Assembly (NCBI RefSeq): GCF_001883705.2 | Contig: NZ_MDEQ02000008.1 | Span: forward strand, 272,966 to 336,965 | Length of the DNA: 64,000 nucleotides | Reading direction: 5' to 3' | Source of the DNA: Burkholderia catarinensis | Lineage (GTDB): Bacteria; Pseudomonadota; Gammaproteobacteria; Burkholderiales; Burkholderiaceae | Part shown: positions 16,904 through 27,700 of the stretch, in pieces | Numbering within the stretch: the stretch's first letter is position 1 | Layout of the letters: every line of letters begins with the position of its first letter | Notes under the pieces: model-generated | The model's database searches: none | Told to the model about the DNA's origin: nothing | The model's input: only the letters and a program-made list of their open reading frames with translations | Program-made: the position numbers and the translations under genes

Positions 16904-17662
16904 GGGCCCTCTCTTTCTCTCGTGACTTGTTCGAATGAGTCAGGGCAACGCACGGCGTGGCGCGCCGGCGGCCGGCCGGTGACGGGCGGTGCGGCATCGC
17001 GGCGCCGTCTCGACACGTGCGCCCGGTGTCCTGACGATCCCGATATGTTCGGGAACCCGCGCAGTGTATCGCCTTTCCGTGCCGGCACGAGCCGGGTCGG
17101 CGGTCGCCGGCACCGACGGATGCTCGCTGCGCAATTCGCGCACCGGACGCATCACGCGCCCGGACTCCGGGCAGCAACCTGTCTGGTTTCTCGTCCAGGA
17201 GGTCATCCATCCCGCAGGAACCCGAGCACCCGTGGACGCCCGTGCGCTTCGTATGTCATGCGCGCAAAAAATACCGTCAACCATTGAATCAATATTCATC
17301 GTCGATTAACTAAATACCGAAACAATCAAAAACAAAAACAACGGCACGCAAAATTCAATGAAATCGCATTCAAACAAAAAAATTATCGGGCCGGATTAAT
17401 GATAAATTAATTCGATTGGCCTTCTTAAATCACAATAAATAGTCTGTGTTGTGCGCCGCAACACCGAAAATCAAAATCAACGAGATAACGGAGGCGCAGC
17501 ACAAATTGTTTATTCGTGCTTTGTCGCAATGTTTCCACCTTACCAGGTCATCGTTGATTTCCAGGCACTCTGGAATCAGCAATCCGGAAAAACAGACATG
17601 TAGTTTCGGACGTGACCAACGTTGCCAAACCGCATTACTTCAGTCATTACCAAGGGAAAGAC
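16904..17662. other. Long intergenic region with AT-rich island
   Basis: About 760 bp with no supported gene. From roughly 17270 to 17480 the sequence is strikingly AT-rich (runs such as CAAAAACAAAAACAAC and TAATGATAAATTAATTCG) in an otherwise GC-rich chromosome. It is a natural target for H-NS binding and holds promoters for the small secreted protein to its right. Confidence 0.55.
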
Positions 17663-17935
17663 ATGAAGAAGATTGCAACCGTGCTTTTTTCAGCCCTGAT
17701 GCTCGCCTCCACGTGCGCTTCCGCACAGGCACTTTGCAAGGCCGGCAAGATCGACAAGATCGAAACCGACACCGCCGGCAACCTGATGGTGACCATCAAC
17801 GACGGCGCCTATTTGTTCAGCGCCAAGGAAGTTTATTCAATTATTTACCAGGCATATTCGGAAAACAGAAACCTGTTTATCTATGGAAATAATTGTGCGA
17901 ATGGTTCACCGGCAACCCGCTTTGCCATTCGATAA
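17663..17935 (+). CDS. Small secreted protein, unknown function
   Basis: A 90-residue protein with a clear Sec signal peptide (MKKIATVLFSALMLASTCASAQA, probable cleavage after AQA). The mature 67 residues carry two cysteines that could form a disulfide (near LCKAG and NNCANG). The ATG at 17663 has AAGGG upstream. No family recognised. Lower GC than the flanks and the AT-rich upstream region suggest acquired DNA under H-NS control. Confidence 0.7.
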   Translation: MKKIATVLFSALMLASTCASAQALCKAGKIDKIETDTAGNLMVTINDGAYLFSAKEVYSIIYQAYSENRNLFIYGNNCANGSPATRFAIR

Positions 17936-17975
17936 TCAGCCTTAAAGCACTGACGATTATCCGTACGCGGAACCG

Positions 17976-18006
17976 GGGGCTGGATTGACATTTTCAATCC
18001 AGCCCC
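17976..18006 (+). terminator. Hairpin after the small secreted protein
   Basis: GGGGCTGGATTGA (17976-17988) and TCAATCCAGCCCC (17994-18006) form perfect 13-bp arms with loop CATTT, 40 bp after the stop codon. No T-run follows, so it is a terminator-like or mRNA-stabilising hairpin. Confidence 0.6.
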
Positions 18007-18132
18007 GTCGCGGGTTGCGGTGCCCGAACGGCGCTACATCACGCATTCGTGCCCGCTACCCGATCATTGCCCTACTCTTTCCATCCCGGCAAGCCCGGTA
18101 CTGAACCGCATCGCGGCGGCAGTCGCACGCAA

Positions 18133-18664
18133 TCAGCGATCCAGCAAACGCCCCAATCGCATCATCGTGACGTTCACGCCGAGATGGCGCATCGACGGCT
18201 GCACGATCACGCAGTTGTCGTACGACGTGACGATCACGGCGTCGCCATCGCGCGCGATCGCGGCGAAGTGCTGGCCCGTCTCGATCAGCAGCGCATTCTT
18301 CGCGCTCGCGGGATCGCCGAAGCCGCCGTAGTCGCGCAACCGTCTCGTCGTACCAGTCGGGGAAGAAGGTCGCCGACAGCGTGCGGCCGGTCGCGATCCG
18401 GAGGTTGTTCTCCAGCGCCGACGACGCTTCCTGCAGTTGCGTGCGCGCGCCGTGCAGGATGTCGAGCGCGTTCGACGCGGCATCGAAGAAGACGGTGCCG
18501 GCCGCCGTCAGTTCGAGCGGCTTCGTGCGCGAGATCAGCCGCGTGCCGACCCATTCCTCGAGCGAACGGATGCGGCGGCCGTACGCCGGATGCGTGACGA
18601 ACCGGTTCTCCGCTGCCCGCGTGAAGCTGCGCGTGCGCGCGAGTTCGATGAGTCTCCGAGCCAT
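18133..18664 (-). pseudogene. LysR N-terminus joined out of frame to an M14 peptidase C-terminus
   Basis: From the ATG at 18664 about 115 residues match a LysR regulator (ELARTRSFTRAAENRFVTHPAYGRRIRSLEEWVGTRL, then FFDAASNALDIL). Around 18325 this frame decays. A different frame then gives ALLIETGQHFAAIARDGDAVIVTSYD.C to a stop at 18133, like the end of succinylglutamate desuccinylase/aspartoacylase (M14) proteins. The likely history is deletion between two neighbouring genes that fused their remains. No functional product is expected. Confidence 0.65.
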
Positions 18665-18773
18665 TTCAGTTGCATGGCTGAGCTTCTGGGCGGGCGGTGA
18701 GGTGCCGCGCGGGGCGCCCGATCCGCATGCGCTGCGAAGCGGCTGGCCGGCGTCGGGCGGGCGGTGCCCGATC

Positions 18774-19718
18774 CTACAGCACTTGCGGCGCCGCGCGCAG
18801 CACGGTGCGCAGCGCGGTATCGAACGGCGTCGCGTGATCAATCCCGAGCTCGCGCACGCGCGCTGCGTCGAGATGGCAATCGTACGGGCGCGGCGTCGCG
18901 TCGGTCGGCTTGTCGATCGGCGCGAGCGATGCCGTGATGCCGAGCGCGGCCGCGATCCGCTGCGCGATCTCGTACTTCGTCATCGGCTCCTCGCCCGACC
19001 AGTGACGGATGCCCGTGACGGGCGAGCCCGCGAGATGACGCAGCGTCAGGTCGCGGATGACTTCCGCGACGTCCGGCGTGTAGGTCGGGTAACGGATCGC
19101 CCATGCGTCCATGCCGACCGCGTCGGCACCCGGGCGCGCGGAAGCGACGATCGCCGGGACCAGGCTCGTGACGGCCGATTCGCTCCAGTCGGTGATCGGG
19201 CCGTAGAGCAACGGCAGGCGCAGCACGCACGACAGCGGCGACGCGGCGAGGAGCGCGGCCTCGCCTTCCAGTTTGGTGCGGCCGTAGATGTTCAGCGGAT
19301 TCGGGGTGGCGTCTTCGCTGTAGGGGGCCGCCTTGCCGTCGAACACGTAGTCGGTTGAAATGCCGAGTGTCCACGCGCCATGGCGCGCGGCGAGCGCGCC
19401 GATGCGGGCCGGGGCGGTGACGTTGATCGCGCGTGCGGTGGCAGGGTCGCGTTCGCAGACGTCGGGACGGCGTTCGGCCGCGCAGATGATGACGGCGGCG
19501 GGCTGGCGGGTTTCGAAGAGGTGTTCGAGGGACGGTTGGTCGAGGGCGTCGAGTTGGGCGATATTTTCCGGTGGCAATGCGAGAAGTTTTGCGCCTGCGC
19601 TTTGCGGGTTCCGGATGGTCGCGATGAGCGTCAGCGACGATTCGCGGGCCAGGGACGCGGCAACCGCGCGGCCGAGCAGGCCAGAGGCGCCGATGAGGAG
19701 GATGTTCGGGTGCGGCAC
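18774..19718 (-). CDS. RmlD-like NAD-dependent sugar reductase/epimerase
   Basis: A 314-residue extended-SDR protein. GASGLLGRAVAASL gives the cofactor loop, STDYVFDGKAAPYSEDATPNPLNIYGRTKLEGE carries the T/S, Tyr and Lys of the active site (YxxxK as YGRTK), and the C-terminus has the TKYEIAQRIA block of dTDP-4-dehydrorhamnose reductase and MAT2B-like proteins. No other rhamnose genes are near, so it may act on another nucleotide sugar or be a NAD-binding subunit. The GTG at 19718 fits the family N-terminus; a TTG at 19763 is possible. Confidence 0.75.
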   Translation of the reverse strand: MPHPNILLIGASGLLGRAVAASLARESSLTLIATIRNPQSAGAKLLALPPENIAQLDALDQPSLEHLFETRQPAAVIICAAERRPDVCERDPATARAINVTAPARIGALAARHGAWTLGISTDYVFDGKAAPYSEDATPNPLNIYGRTKLEGEAALLAASPLSCVLRLPLLYGPITDWSESAVTSLVPAIVASARPGADAVGMDAWAIRYPTYTPDVAEVIRDLTLRHLAGSPVTGIRHWSGEEPMTKYEIAQRIAAALGITASLAPIDKPTDATPRPYDCHLDAARVRELGIDHATPFDTALRTVLRAAPQVL

Positions 19719-19799
19719 GATAGCCAACCATGAAAGAAAAACGGAGTGCCCCAATCTATACAAGATCAGGCCACCGCTGTCGACTCCCTACCCGTCATT

Positions 19800-20885
19800 T
19801 CAGGAACCGTGGGCAAACAGACGACCGATACCGAATACCCGCGTGAACAGCAGCCATAGCAACACCGCATCCAGCGCCAGCATCAGCACGACACCCATGG
19901 CGACGGACACGCTGTTGTCCGTCGCTTTCTTCTTCGGCTGCACGGTTGCATCATCCGGCGAAACCTGACATTGCGCGTCCACCTCCGCCGGCCAGCGCGG
20001 CAAGCGACTCATTCGCATTCCGATCCAGCGGAACAGGCCCGCTAGCGTCGTGACCGGTGCGAACAGGACCGCAAACGGCCCGAACATCTGCCACAGTCGG
20101 TGCACACCGTAAAGAAACGGCTCGCGGCGATTCTCGATAGGCAGCAGAAAATCCGGAACCGGCACGCTCGCCGGACCTTCCTCCATATAACGACGAAGGT
20201 ATTCCCAGTGCGCAAGCAACGGTTCATCCTCCCGCATACCGTTCGGATGGACCGGTACGACAGCGCCGAGATAGAACGCGTGCGTCACCTGGCTGCTCGC
20301 GTCCGGCAAATAACCCAGCACCCCCCAGTTCAACCCACTCTTCTTCAGGCAGAACACCAGTTTGTCCCAATCCAGCGACCACACTCCGTCGGGGCCGTTG
20401 TGCTGGAACACATGAACCTTACGCGTGGACCGCACCAGCCGGATCGGCTTGTAGGTATAGCCCAGCATGTCCTGCTTCCATTGATAGCCTACCCAAATCA
20501 ACAAGGGGAAGAACAATAGAAAAATCAGCAAGGCAACCAAAACAAGATGAAACGTTATCCCGTATCTTCCGAAACCGTAAAAAGGAATAGCCAGAAATGA
20601 AATAATCGGCAATTCAAACAATGAAAATACCATTCCACCGAAGCCACGCCGAGCGTACTGACTGTCGGCTACTTCCATGTAGGTTTCGTTACGTATGACT
20701 ACCATGTCCAGCGAATCCGGAGGGCAATCTACTTTCGTTGGATTTGCCTTATTAAGCTCGTAAGCAAGCATCTCACCCGTTGGTGCCCAAGGATCCTTCG
20801 GTGGCAAACCAATGACCACTTCACGCCAGTAGCGCTTGTCAAACAACTGGCCCCAGTAAGCCTTCATCGACGATTCATCACTCAT
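19800..20885 (-). CDS. T6SS-linked membrane protein (DUF6708-like), probable immunity to VgrG
   Basis: A 361-residue protein with an N-terminal soluble part, two close hydrophobic helices (residues about 85-135), a cytoplasmic-type domain with VFQHNGPDGVWSLDWDKL, a hydrophobic pair near 270-300 and a last helix near 325-350. It resembles the DUF6708 family often found after T6SS effectors. The start lies five bases after the stop of the preceding vgrG, so it is co-translated. An inner-membrane immunity protein fits an effector with a hydrophobic C-terminal domain (inference). Confidence 0.65.
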   Translation of the reverse strand: MSDESSMKAYWGQLFDKRYWREVVIGLPPKDPWAPTGEMLAYELNKANPTKVDCPPDSLDMVVIRNETYMEVADSQYARRGFGGMVFSLFELPIISFLAIPFYGFGRYGITFHLVLVALLIFLLFFPLLIWVGYQWKQDMLGYTYKPIRLVRSTRKVHVFQHNGPDGVWSLDWDKLVFCLKKSGLNWGVLGYLPDASSQVTHAFYLGAVVPVHPNGMREDEPLLAHWEYLRRYMEEGPASVPVPDFLLPIENRREPFLYGVHRLWQMFGPFAVLFAPVTTLAGLFRWIGMRMSRLPRWPAEVDAQCQVSPDDATVQPKKKATDNSVSVAMGVVLMLALDAVLLWLLFTRVFGIGRLFAHGS

Positions 20886-20890
20886 ACCGA

Positions 20891-23800
20891 CTATCCCGCT
20901 GTTGCTTTCCGGAAGTTATCCTGTTCCTCCGGACCATCCTGATAGCTGTTGGCCGGTCCCCACATGCAATTCCGCGTCCACGTCAATGTGGGCGGATCCT
21001 TGAAGATGTCGATCACCACGCTAACCACCAGAATGACCGCCGTCGCAATCCATGCTGGCGGGCCTAACGCCTCCACCTCGGCGCCGCTGATGATTGCAAC
21101 TATCCACACACGCGTCAATGACACTGCGAGTACAACCTCCAAGCTACCTCGTACTGCATACAAGGAAAGCATCCCAAGCTCGTCGTTCTTGATTGCTTCC
21201 CATGCGTTCACGGCATCTGTACCCGCCGCAATCCACATCACGACAACACTCGCACCTGCACCGCCAACTTTTATATAGCGCAGAAAGCCTCCACCCAGAC
21301 TCTTGGCCACCGGCCCCAGCAAAGGCAACCGCCGTACGCCGGCCGATTTGATGCCGGTGCTGACCAGTTCCAGCATGGCGCCCACCACACCAACCGTCGC
21401 AGCCCTGAACGCCCACGCCACACGCCCCTCCTCGCTCTTGAGAGCCGTACCCATCGCGTCCTGTGCGGTGGCCAGCCCCAGCGTCGAAAACACCATCGAC
21501 ACCGACGCCAGCATGCCGGGCGCCCGTGCATATCGCAGCACGGTGCCCATATAGCTGTTGACCGGAACCTTCGTGACGACCTCCGCGCCCGGCGCCTTCC
21601 CGAGCGACAGCAGGCGATCGGCCGCGACCTTGCCCTGCGCTTCGGAGGGCAGCCGGTACAACGCGATGCCTTGCCCGGCGACCGGCCGCTCGCCCGCGGC
21701 ATTGCCGTGCGTAGCGGCCATGCTTGTCTTGCCTTTGGCCGTCCATTGCAGATCCTGGCCCGCACTCAACACGGTCTCCGTCCCCGACACCCAGACGTGG
21801 CTGCCGGGTGTCACGGCGGCGAGACCGTCCGCGCCGTGCGCAACGACATGCGGACGCGTCCATGCCGCGGCACTGCCGCTGCCGCCGCCGGCTTGGGCAG
21901 AAGCCCTGCCGTCGCGCGTCGCGGCAAGCGCCTTTTCGCTCCGCTGCAACCCGGCCACGGCGGCCGGTTGCGCCGACGCATCGGCCCCCGTCGCGAGCCC
22001 CGTTTCACCCGGCCCGGCGCCGACGCTCGCGGCGGGCAGCGCCGGTTCGGCACCTTGTGCACGCGCCGCCTCTGCGAGACCGTCGAGCAGTTGCCGGTTC
22101 TGCGTCAGCACCTGGCCCGACGCACTCGCATCCATCTGGCTGACGCCGCGCGCAGCACTGACGAGCAGGCCCGAGCCGCCGCGCAATGCGGCGGCGGCAT
22201 CGGTCGTCAACTCCATGCCGTAACCGCGATCGGCCTGCCGCTGGTTGTCCTGAATCTGCTTGAGATGCCCGAGCGTCAGCCCGCTGTTGTGGTCCGTCGT
22301 GTAAAGGCGCGCACTTGCCTCGCCGGCGGTGTCGTCGAGCAGGAACTGGCGATAGCCGCCCGTACCTTGCTGGCTCAGTTTCAGGTCCTGCGTCTTGATG
22401 CCAGTCAGCGCCGCGGGATGACCATTGCCTGCAAACCACGCGGCCGCGTTGCCGGTACTGGTGGCCGGACCGCCGGCTTGCGCATTGTGCTGCGCATCGG
22501 CATTGCCCTGACCGTTGTACAGCGAACCCACCACCACCGGCCGGTCCGGTTGTCCTTCGAGCCATTCGGTCCACACTTCCTGGCCAACGCGCGGCAGACT
22601 CACGCCGCCCCAGTTGTCGCCACCGACCGGCGTCAATACGCGCGTCCATGTGCCGGCGTTACGGTCGGCAGGCGCATTGGCCGCGTGCGGATGCTCCTCG
22701 AGACTGGCGGCCTTCTGCCCGCGCTGCGCATGGTGCTGAATCCGGACGCGATGATCGCGATCGGTGTGAACCGGATCGCCTGCGCGCACGACGATCGCCG
22801 TTTGCGCACCCTGTACGGCCGCCACGGGATGCGAACGCGCGCCGTGACCGCCTTCGACCAGCGGCCGGTACGTCTGGCCGGCCGGCAATGCGACGAAGCT
22901 GTTCGCATAAACCGCTTCGTTGCCCACGAGCGGCGCGGCATCGTGTGTCCCGCTTCCGAGCGCGGCGTGCAGCGCGTGGGCAACACCGTATTCGTTCGCA
23001 TCGGTGTTCAGCATCGGCGGTATGTTGCCGAGCGTCTGCTCGATCGCGGCACGAACATCCGCATCGACGTTCGCACGCACGCTGTGCCGAACGTGCAGGC
23101 AGACAAGTGCGTCCGACACCTTCAGCGCCGGATGCCCGCTGATCGCGAAACGCATTCCCGGATGCAGCGCCATGAAGGTGCTGCGTCCTTCGCTGCACAG
23201 CGTGGCGACGCGTTGCGCATCAAGTTGCTGGCGCGCGCGCTGATCGCCGAGTGCCGCGGTCTGAAATGCATACGGGCCAGCGACGTCACGGTCTTCGCCG
23301 GCCATTGCAACGCCGTCGGCCTGCGCCCCGGTCGGCCGGGTCGACAACGTGCGGTGATCCCAGCTGGCGCGCGCGACCCGGCCGATACGCCAGCGACGCG
23401 CAGTCATGAAGTGCTGGATGCTGCCCGCCGGATCGCCATCGCTCGCCTGGTGAAAACCGATGATATCCGGCTTGTCCGGCGCGAAACGCTGGTTCGAATC
23501 GGCAAGCACGAGCGTGTGTGTGCCGAGGCTGGACGCGTGAGCGTCACCGACATGCTCGAACCAGTAGAAAATGCCCTCTTCCGCCCACAGCCGCTGCAGG
23601 AAATCGAAGTCGGATTCTCCTGCCTGGGTGGTCAGGCTGCGCTTGCGATATCTGGCGGGATCGGCCAGGGCCCAGCGCCACGCAGGTACCACGGCGCCCG
23701 CGGTGTAATAGCCGAAAATCTGCTCGCTGATGTCGAGCACGCTCGCGTTCTGGAAATTGTAGTGATCGACGCGTTGACGGAGCATCGCGAGCCAGGGCGC

Positions 23801-24121
23801 GACTTCGAGTCGAAAGCGGGCCAGCCCGCCGTTGAAGCCGATCCGCTCCGCCGCGATGACATGGCCATGAACCGGACGGCGCACGTCGCTGCCTTCCCGC
23901 GCGCGCCATTCGATCAGGATCGTCGCGCCGATCAGGCGTTCCAGCGGCAGCGCTGCATCAGCGGACAATGCCGTCAACTGGAACCGGTAGCCGCCGTGAT
24001 CGACCGCCTCCCACCCGTGAAGACTTTCGGCGACCAGCGCGTTCGCGCCCAGCGACGTGGTGACCCATAGAAACCGGTCGTACTGCGACCAGCCCTCGGC
24101 GAGTTTTTTCAGAACGTCCAT
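20891..24121 (-). CDS. vgrG: Evolved VgrG spike with C-terminal hydrophobic effector domain
   Basis: A 1076-residue T6SS spike. Residues about 1-500 form the gp27/gp5-like VgrG core (base FQLTALSADAALPLERLIG, then ESDFDFLQRLWAEEGIFYWFEH), followed by the OB-fold block VLTPVGGDNWGGVSLPRVGQEVWTEW. A linker and a short DUF2345-like segment follow. The last 215 or so residues are unlike normal VgrG: four to five Gly/Ala-rich hydrophobic stretches (ASVSMVFSTLGLATAQ, AATVGVVGAMLELVSTG, VVVMWIAAG, AVILVVSVVIDIF). This tail is probably a membrane-acting toxin delivered on the spike. The start is the ATG at 24121; a GTG at 24172 is possible. The next gene is a likely immunity membrane protein. Confidence 0.85.
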   Translation of the reverse strand: MDVLKKLAEGWSQYDRFLWVTTSLGANALVAESLHGWEAVDHGGYRFQLTALSADAALPLERLIGATILIEWRAREGSDVRRPVHGHVIAAERIGFNGGLARFRLEVAPWLAMLRQRVDHYNFQNASVLDISEQIFGYYTAGAVVPAWRWALADPARYRKRSLTTQAGESDFDFLQRLWAEEGIFYWFEHVGDAHASSLGTHTLVLADSNQRFAPDKPDIIGFHQASDGDPAGSIQHFMTARRWRIGRVARASWDHRTLSTRPTGAQADGVAMAGEDRDVAGPYAFQTAALGDQRARQQLDAQRVATLCSEGRSTFMALHPGMRFAISGHPALKVSDALVCLHVRHSVRANVDADVRAAIEQTLGNIPPMLNTDANEYGVAHALHAALGSGTHDAAPLVGNEAVYANSFVALPAGQTYRPLVEGGHGARSHPVAAVQGAQTAIVVRAGDPVHTDRDHRVRIQHHAQRGQKAASLEEHPHAANAPADRNAGTWTRVLTPVGGDNWGGVSLPRVGQEVWTEWLEGQPDRPVVVGSLYNGQGNADAQHNAQAGGPATSTGNAAAWFAGNGHPAALTGIKTQDLKLSQQGTGGYRQFLLDDTAGEASARLYTTDHNSGLTLGHLKQIQDNQRQADRGYGMELTTDAAAALRGGSGLLVSAARGVSQMDASASGQVLTQNRQLLDGLAEAARAQGAEPALPAASVGAGPGETGLATGADASAQPAAVAGLQRSEKALAATRDGRASAQAGGGSGSAAAWTRPHVVAHGADGLAAVTPGSHVWVSGTETVLSAGQDLQWTAKGKTSMAATHGNAAGERPVAGQGIALYRLPSEAQGKVAADRLLSLGKAPGAEVVTKVPVNSYMGTVLRYARAPGMLASVSMVFSTLGLATAQDAMGTALKSEEGRVAWAFRAATVGVVGAMLELVSTGIKSAGVRRLPLLGPVAKSLGGGFLRYIKVGGAGASVVVMWIAAGTDAVNAWEAIKNDELGMLSLYAVRGSLEVVLAVSLTRVWIVAIISGAEVEALGPPAWIATAVILVVSVVIDIFKDPPTLTWTRNCMWGPANSYQDGPEEQDNFRKATAG

Positions 24122-24214
24122 ATTGGTCGAGATAAGTCCGTCAGTTGAAGAAGCGACGCGCTTGACGGGCACGCCATTTCTGCATCGCGGTCAACACGCG
24201 TTCCCGCGTGCCGT

Positions 24215-24709
24215 TCAGTGATCGACTGCACATGGATTCCGGCCACTCAGCGGCACGGCGATATGCACGCCACCACCGGGCCGCCTGAGCGTACAGAACG
24301 CCGCGCTATAAACCGGGCCGGCATCCCCGCCCGGAATGATCGATATGTAGTAAGTCCGGTTGAGATCAAGCGGCCTGGGCGGCGTACGGACGATCGCGCC
24401 CTTCACCGCCTGTCCATACACAAGACATTCGCCACGCTTCAGGTAGACAGGCTGGGCCTCGGCCGGCATGTCGAACCACCAGTAAGTCACATCGGGACTT
24501 GCCGGACCCGTTGGCCTTGCGACGCCGACCGTGCGGATCTGAATGACGCTCTCGGCCCGCTCGTCGTTCATGGGCAGGCAGGCGGCGGGGTTCCCGTCGA
24601 CCTGCTTGATTTCCAGTTCCACGGGCGCCTCCGACGTTGCCATCGCGCGTGACAGACACAACAGCCACGCGAGCAAACCGAACACGCTACTTCGGAAGAT
24701 TGTCTGCAT
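24215..24709 (-). CDS. Exported protein, candidate periplasmic immunity to the VgrG metallopeptidase
   Basis: A 164-residue protein with a Sec-type signal (FRSSVFGLLAWLLCLSRAMA), predicted periplasmic, with conserved-looking Cys at LPMNDE.., ECLV and AFCTL. Its start overlaps the end of the HExxH-bearing vgrG by 23 bp. In Pseudomonas aeruginosa the VgrG2b metallopeptidase acts in the periplasm and is neutralised by a periplasmic/lipoprotein immunity partner encoded beside it; place and targeting here match that logic. No direct sequence link to that partner is claimed. Confidence 0.6.
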   Translation of the reverse strand: MQTIFRSSVFGLLAWLLCLSRAMATSEAPVELEIKQVDGNPAACLPMNDERAESVIQIRTVGVARPTGPASPDVTYWWFDMPAEAQPVYLKRGECLVYGQAVKGAIVRTPPRPLDLNRTYYISIIPGGDAGPVYSAAFCTLRRPGGGVHIAVPLSGRNPCAVDH

Positions 24710-27700
24710 TCTTGGGATCCTCTAGGAGCGGTGCAAGCACGTGATCAAGCTCGTACGGCGTTCCGACATAGCCACGGTGAAGAACGGCGAAGGGCGCCTT
24801 GAGCACCTGGACCGCGTAATAATCCGCGACCAGATTGCCCTGCTGCTCCATGTTGTAATCGTGAAATAGCGCGCCTGGCGCGACGGTATATTCGTATGCG
24901 CTTTGTCCTCGAATGGTGACGGTCAGCGCATGCCATCGCACCGAATACCCTAGCTGGTATTGCCAGACATGAGTCATTTCGTGCATGAACAGGCTTCTTT
25001 TCCAGATATTCGGCCCGTTCATCGCCGAGAAATCATCGGCGTACTGATCGTCCAGGAAATACATTTTCCCGTTCGGGGTAACTGCGGTGTTCTTGCTCTG
25101 CAGGTTGAACCAGAAATAGCTCCCTTTGTGCACCCGCACCTTGTCGTAATCGATGCCGTCCTTGAAGACTGTCCTGGCCATTTCGATTTCGCCCGCAGTC
25201 AACAGCCGCTCATGGGCATCGATCTTCACCGTCTCTTCCGAACTCCCCACCTGAAACTCGTTCGTCTGCACGCCCTTGATCTTGATCACGACCGGCGCCG
25301 GCGCCGTGCCCGACGTGCGTCCGCAGCAATCGACGATCTGGGTCGGCGTCAGCAATGCGGACAGAATCCCCAGCGGGCTGGCCGACGCCACGCGTTCGGT
25401 CTTGCCCGCGTCGTCGGTCACCCCCGACGCCGTGGTGCCGTCGGCGAGCTTCAACTGATAGGCGACCTTCGACAACGGCACGCCGTCTTCGTTGACGAAA
25501 TGCAACTGCTCGTCGTAAAGCGCAAGCGGCACGGGTACCGGCAGGGCCGGCAATACCGGTGACTGCGCGCCCGGCCCCATGAAGGGATGGGCACCCGCCT
25601 TGACGGCAAACGATCCGGGCGTCTCGACGAGGATGTCCGCGCCCTTGAGCGTAATCCTGCTCGGCCCTTGCTGAAGCACGATCGCATCCTTCGCCAGTAC
25701 GTCGATCCTGTCGTCCGACGACGTGATGCGCACCGACTGGTCCGCGAGGATCTGCATCGACGACGCATGGGCCTCGACGCTGACCGGCCCGTGGCCGGCA
25801 ACGGCCTTGATCCCGCCCGCAGCCGCGTACAGGCTCGCCGCATCGCCGGATGCACCGGCGATCGTTGCGCCGGCGGCCAGATGCGCATCGCCCTGCGAGG
25901 TCAGATGCACGTTTTGTTCCGCATAGGAAACCGCGCTGTTGCCGGTACTCATCACGACGTTTTGCGGCGACTCCAGCACGACCGCCGGCACCGCGAAGCG
26001 CTCGACCGGATCCGCGCTGCCACCTTGTCCGCCGGCAGCAGGTTTGGTCGCGCTCTGTCCATTCACCGCACCCGTGTACTTGCCGTCCTGCGCCGGATCG
26101 ATCGCCTTCAGGAAATCCGCCTGCGCGGTGTTCGCCGTCAGCCGGCCGGCGGCCGCACGCGCCGCCGATTCGTCGAGCCCCTGTGCGGTATTCACCGCCT
26201 GCTTCAGCTGCGCAACGCTCTCGCCCAGATCCATTTGCGTCGAAGCCGCCTCCGTGCGCGCGGTGCCGGACACCAGCACACCCTCGCCCGCACGCACGAC
26301 ACCCCACCCCTCGGTCGCAAGGTCGAACCCTTCGCCACGGTAAGCACCGCGAACCGAGCCCTGCTGATCGATCAGATAGCCCAGTGCGAGCCGGCTGTTC
26401 GCGATGCTGTTGCCGAGTTCGTGACGCAACTGACCCGGCGAATCGTCCATCACCCAGCGGCTGCCCGCTGCTCCGTCGAGCATCTGCGTCTGCATGCCGG
26501 TCAGGACGCCCGCGTGATTCGCACTACTGCCTTCGCCAGCCGCAAACGGAGGTTGCACGCGGCCGCCGTAAAGCTGGCCCAGCACGACCGGCATGTCGAT
26601 ACTCCCCGAGTCGAAGCCGACCACCACTTCCGCGCCGATGCGCGGGGTAAAGCTGTGGCCGAAGTTCGGGCCCGCCGATTGTTCGGCAATGCGTGCGACC
26701 ACGCCGGATCGGTGGTCGCCGGGCGCATGACCCTGCGGGTTCGACCGACTGGCCGTGTCGGTCAATCCGCCGGGCAGCGGTGCCGTGCCGCGCATCCACG
26801 GAAACTGCACGCGCACCTGATGATCCCGCGTGCTGCTCACCCGGTTCGACGGCTCGCCGACAACAGTCGCGGTCTGCACGCCCAGCACGATCGGCCGGTC
26901 GCGGTAAGGCGGCACGATCGGCACGCCGGGCGGTACGGCGACAAACCGGTTGCGATAAAGCCCCTGGTCCAGGTCGCCGTGCTCGAGCAACTGCGCAATA
27001 TCGGCGCCGAGGTTGTTGACCGCCTCGTGCTCGAGCGTCAGCGGGACAAACGAAATCGTCTCGTCCGGATACCCGGTCAGCGTGTGGACCTTGCCGATCT
27101 CCAGCGTGCGCGACGAGCCTGCGCCGTAATGGATCCGCTTCGACAGGCGCAGCGCGTCGAGACGCTGCGACGCGTAGCGCTGTGCCTGGTCCGACGTCTC
27201 GAAGCGGCCGGCACGCTGCGCGTCCAGCACTTCGCGCACGGGTATGACGGGCGCATCGCGATCGGCCTCGCCCTGGGCATGCCCGGCGAGCGCGACGAGA
27301 TTGCCCGCTTTCCAGCTCGTCGCGGTGACACGGTCCGGGACCAGTTGGTGACGCGTCGTGAAATAGGTCATCACGCCGTCGGGGTCGCCCACATCCTGCC
27401 GGTTGTATGCGACGGTGCTGCCTTTGCGCTGTTCGGCTCGCCGGTCGAACACGACGACCGTATGGTTGCCCGACGGCTTTTCGCCGGCGTCCTGCGCATG
27501 TTCGATACGAAACGACAAGCCGGCCTCGGACAACTGGCGCATCACGAAGTCGTAATCGGTTTCGCGATACTGGCCTCGCAGATCGAACGTGCGCAGCGGC
27601 TCCTTCAGTTCATAGCGTCGATGCGCCTCCGGATAATCGCCGAACACACGCTCGCAAATACCTTCGGTATCGAGGCCGACGAAATACAGGCAATTGCGGC

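Noticed and set aside
20891..24172. A long open frame of about 800 codons on the plus strand (21671-24070) opposite the VgrG gene
   Set aside because: It is an antisense shadow caused by GC-rich third positions; Arg/Ala/Gly-heavy composition and no family motifs, while the minus strand has full VgrG homology.
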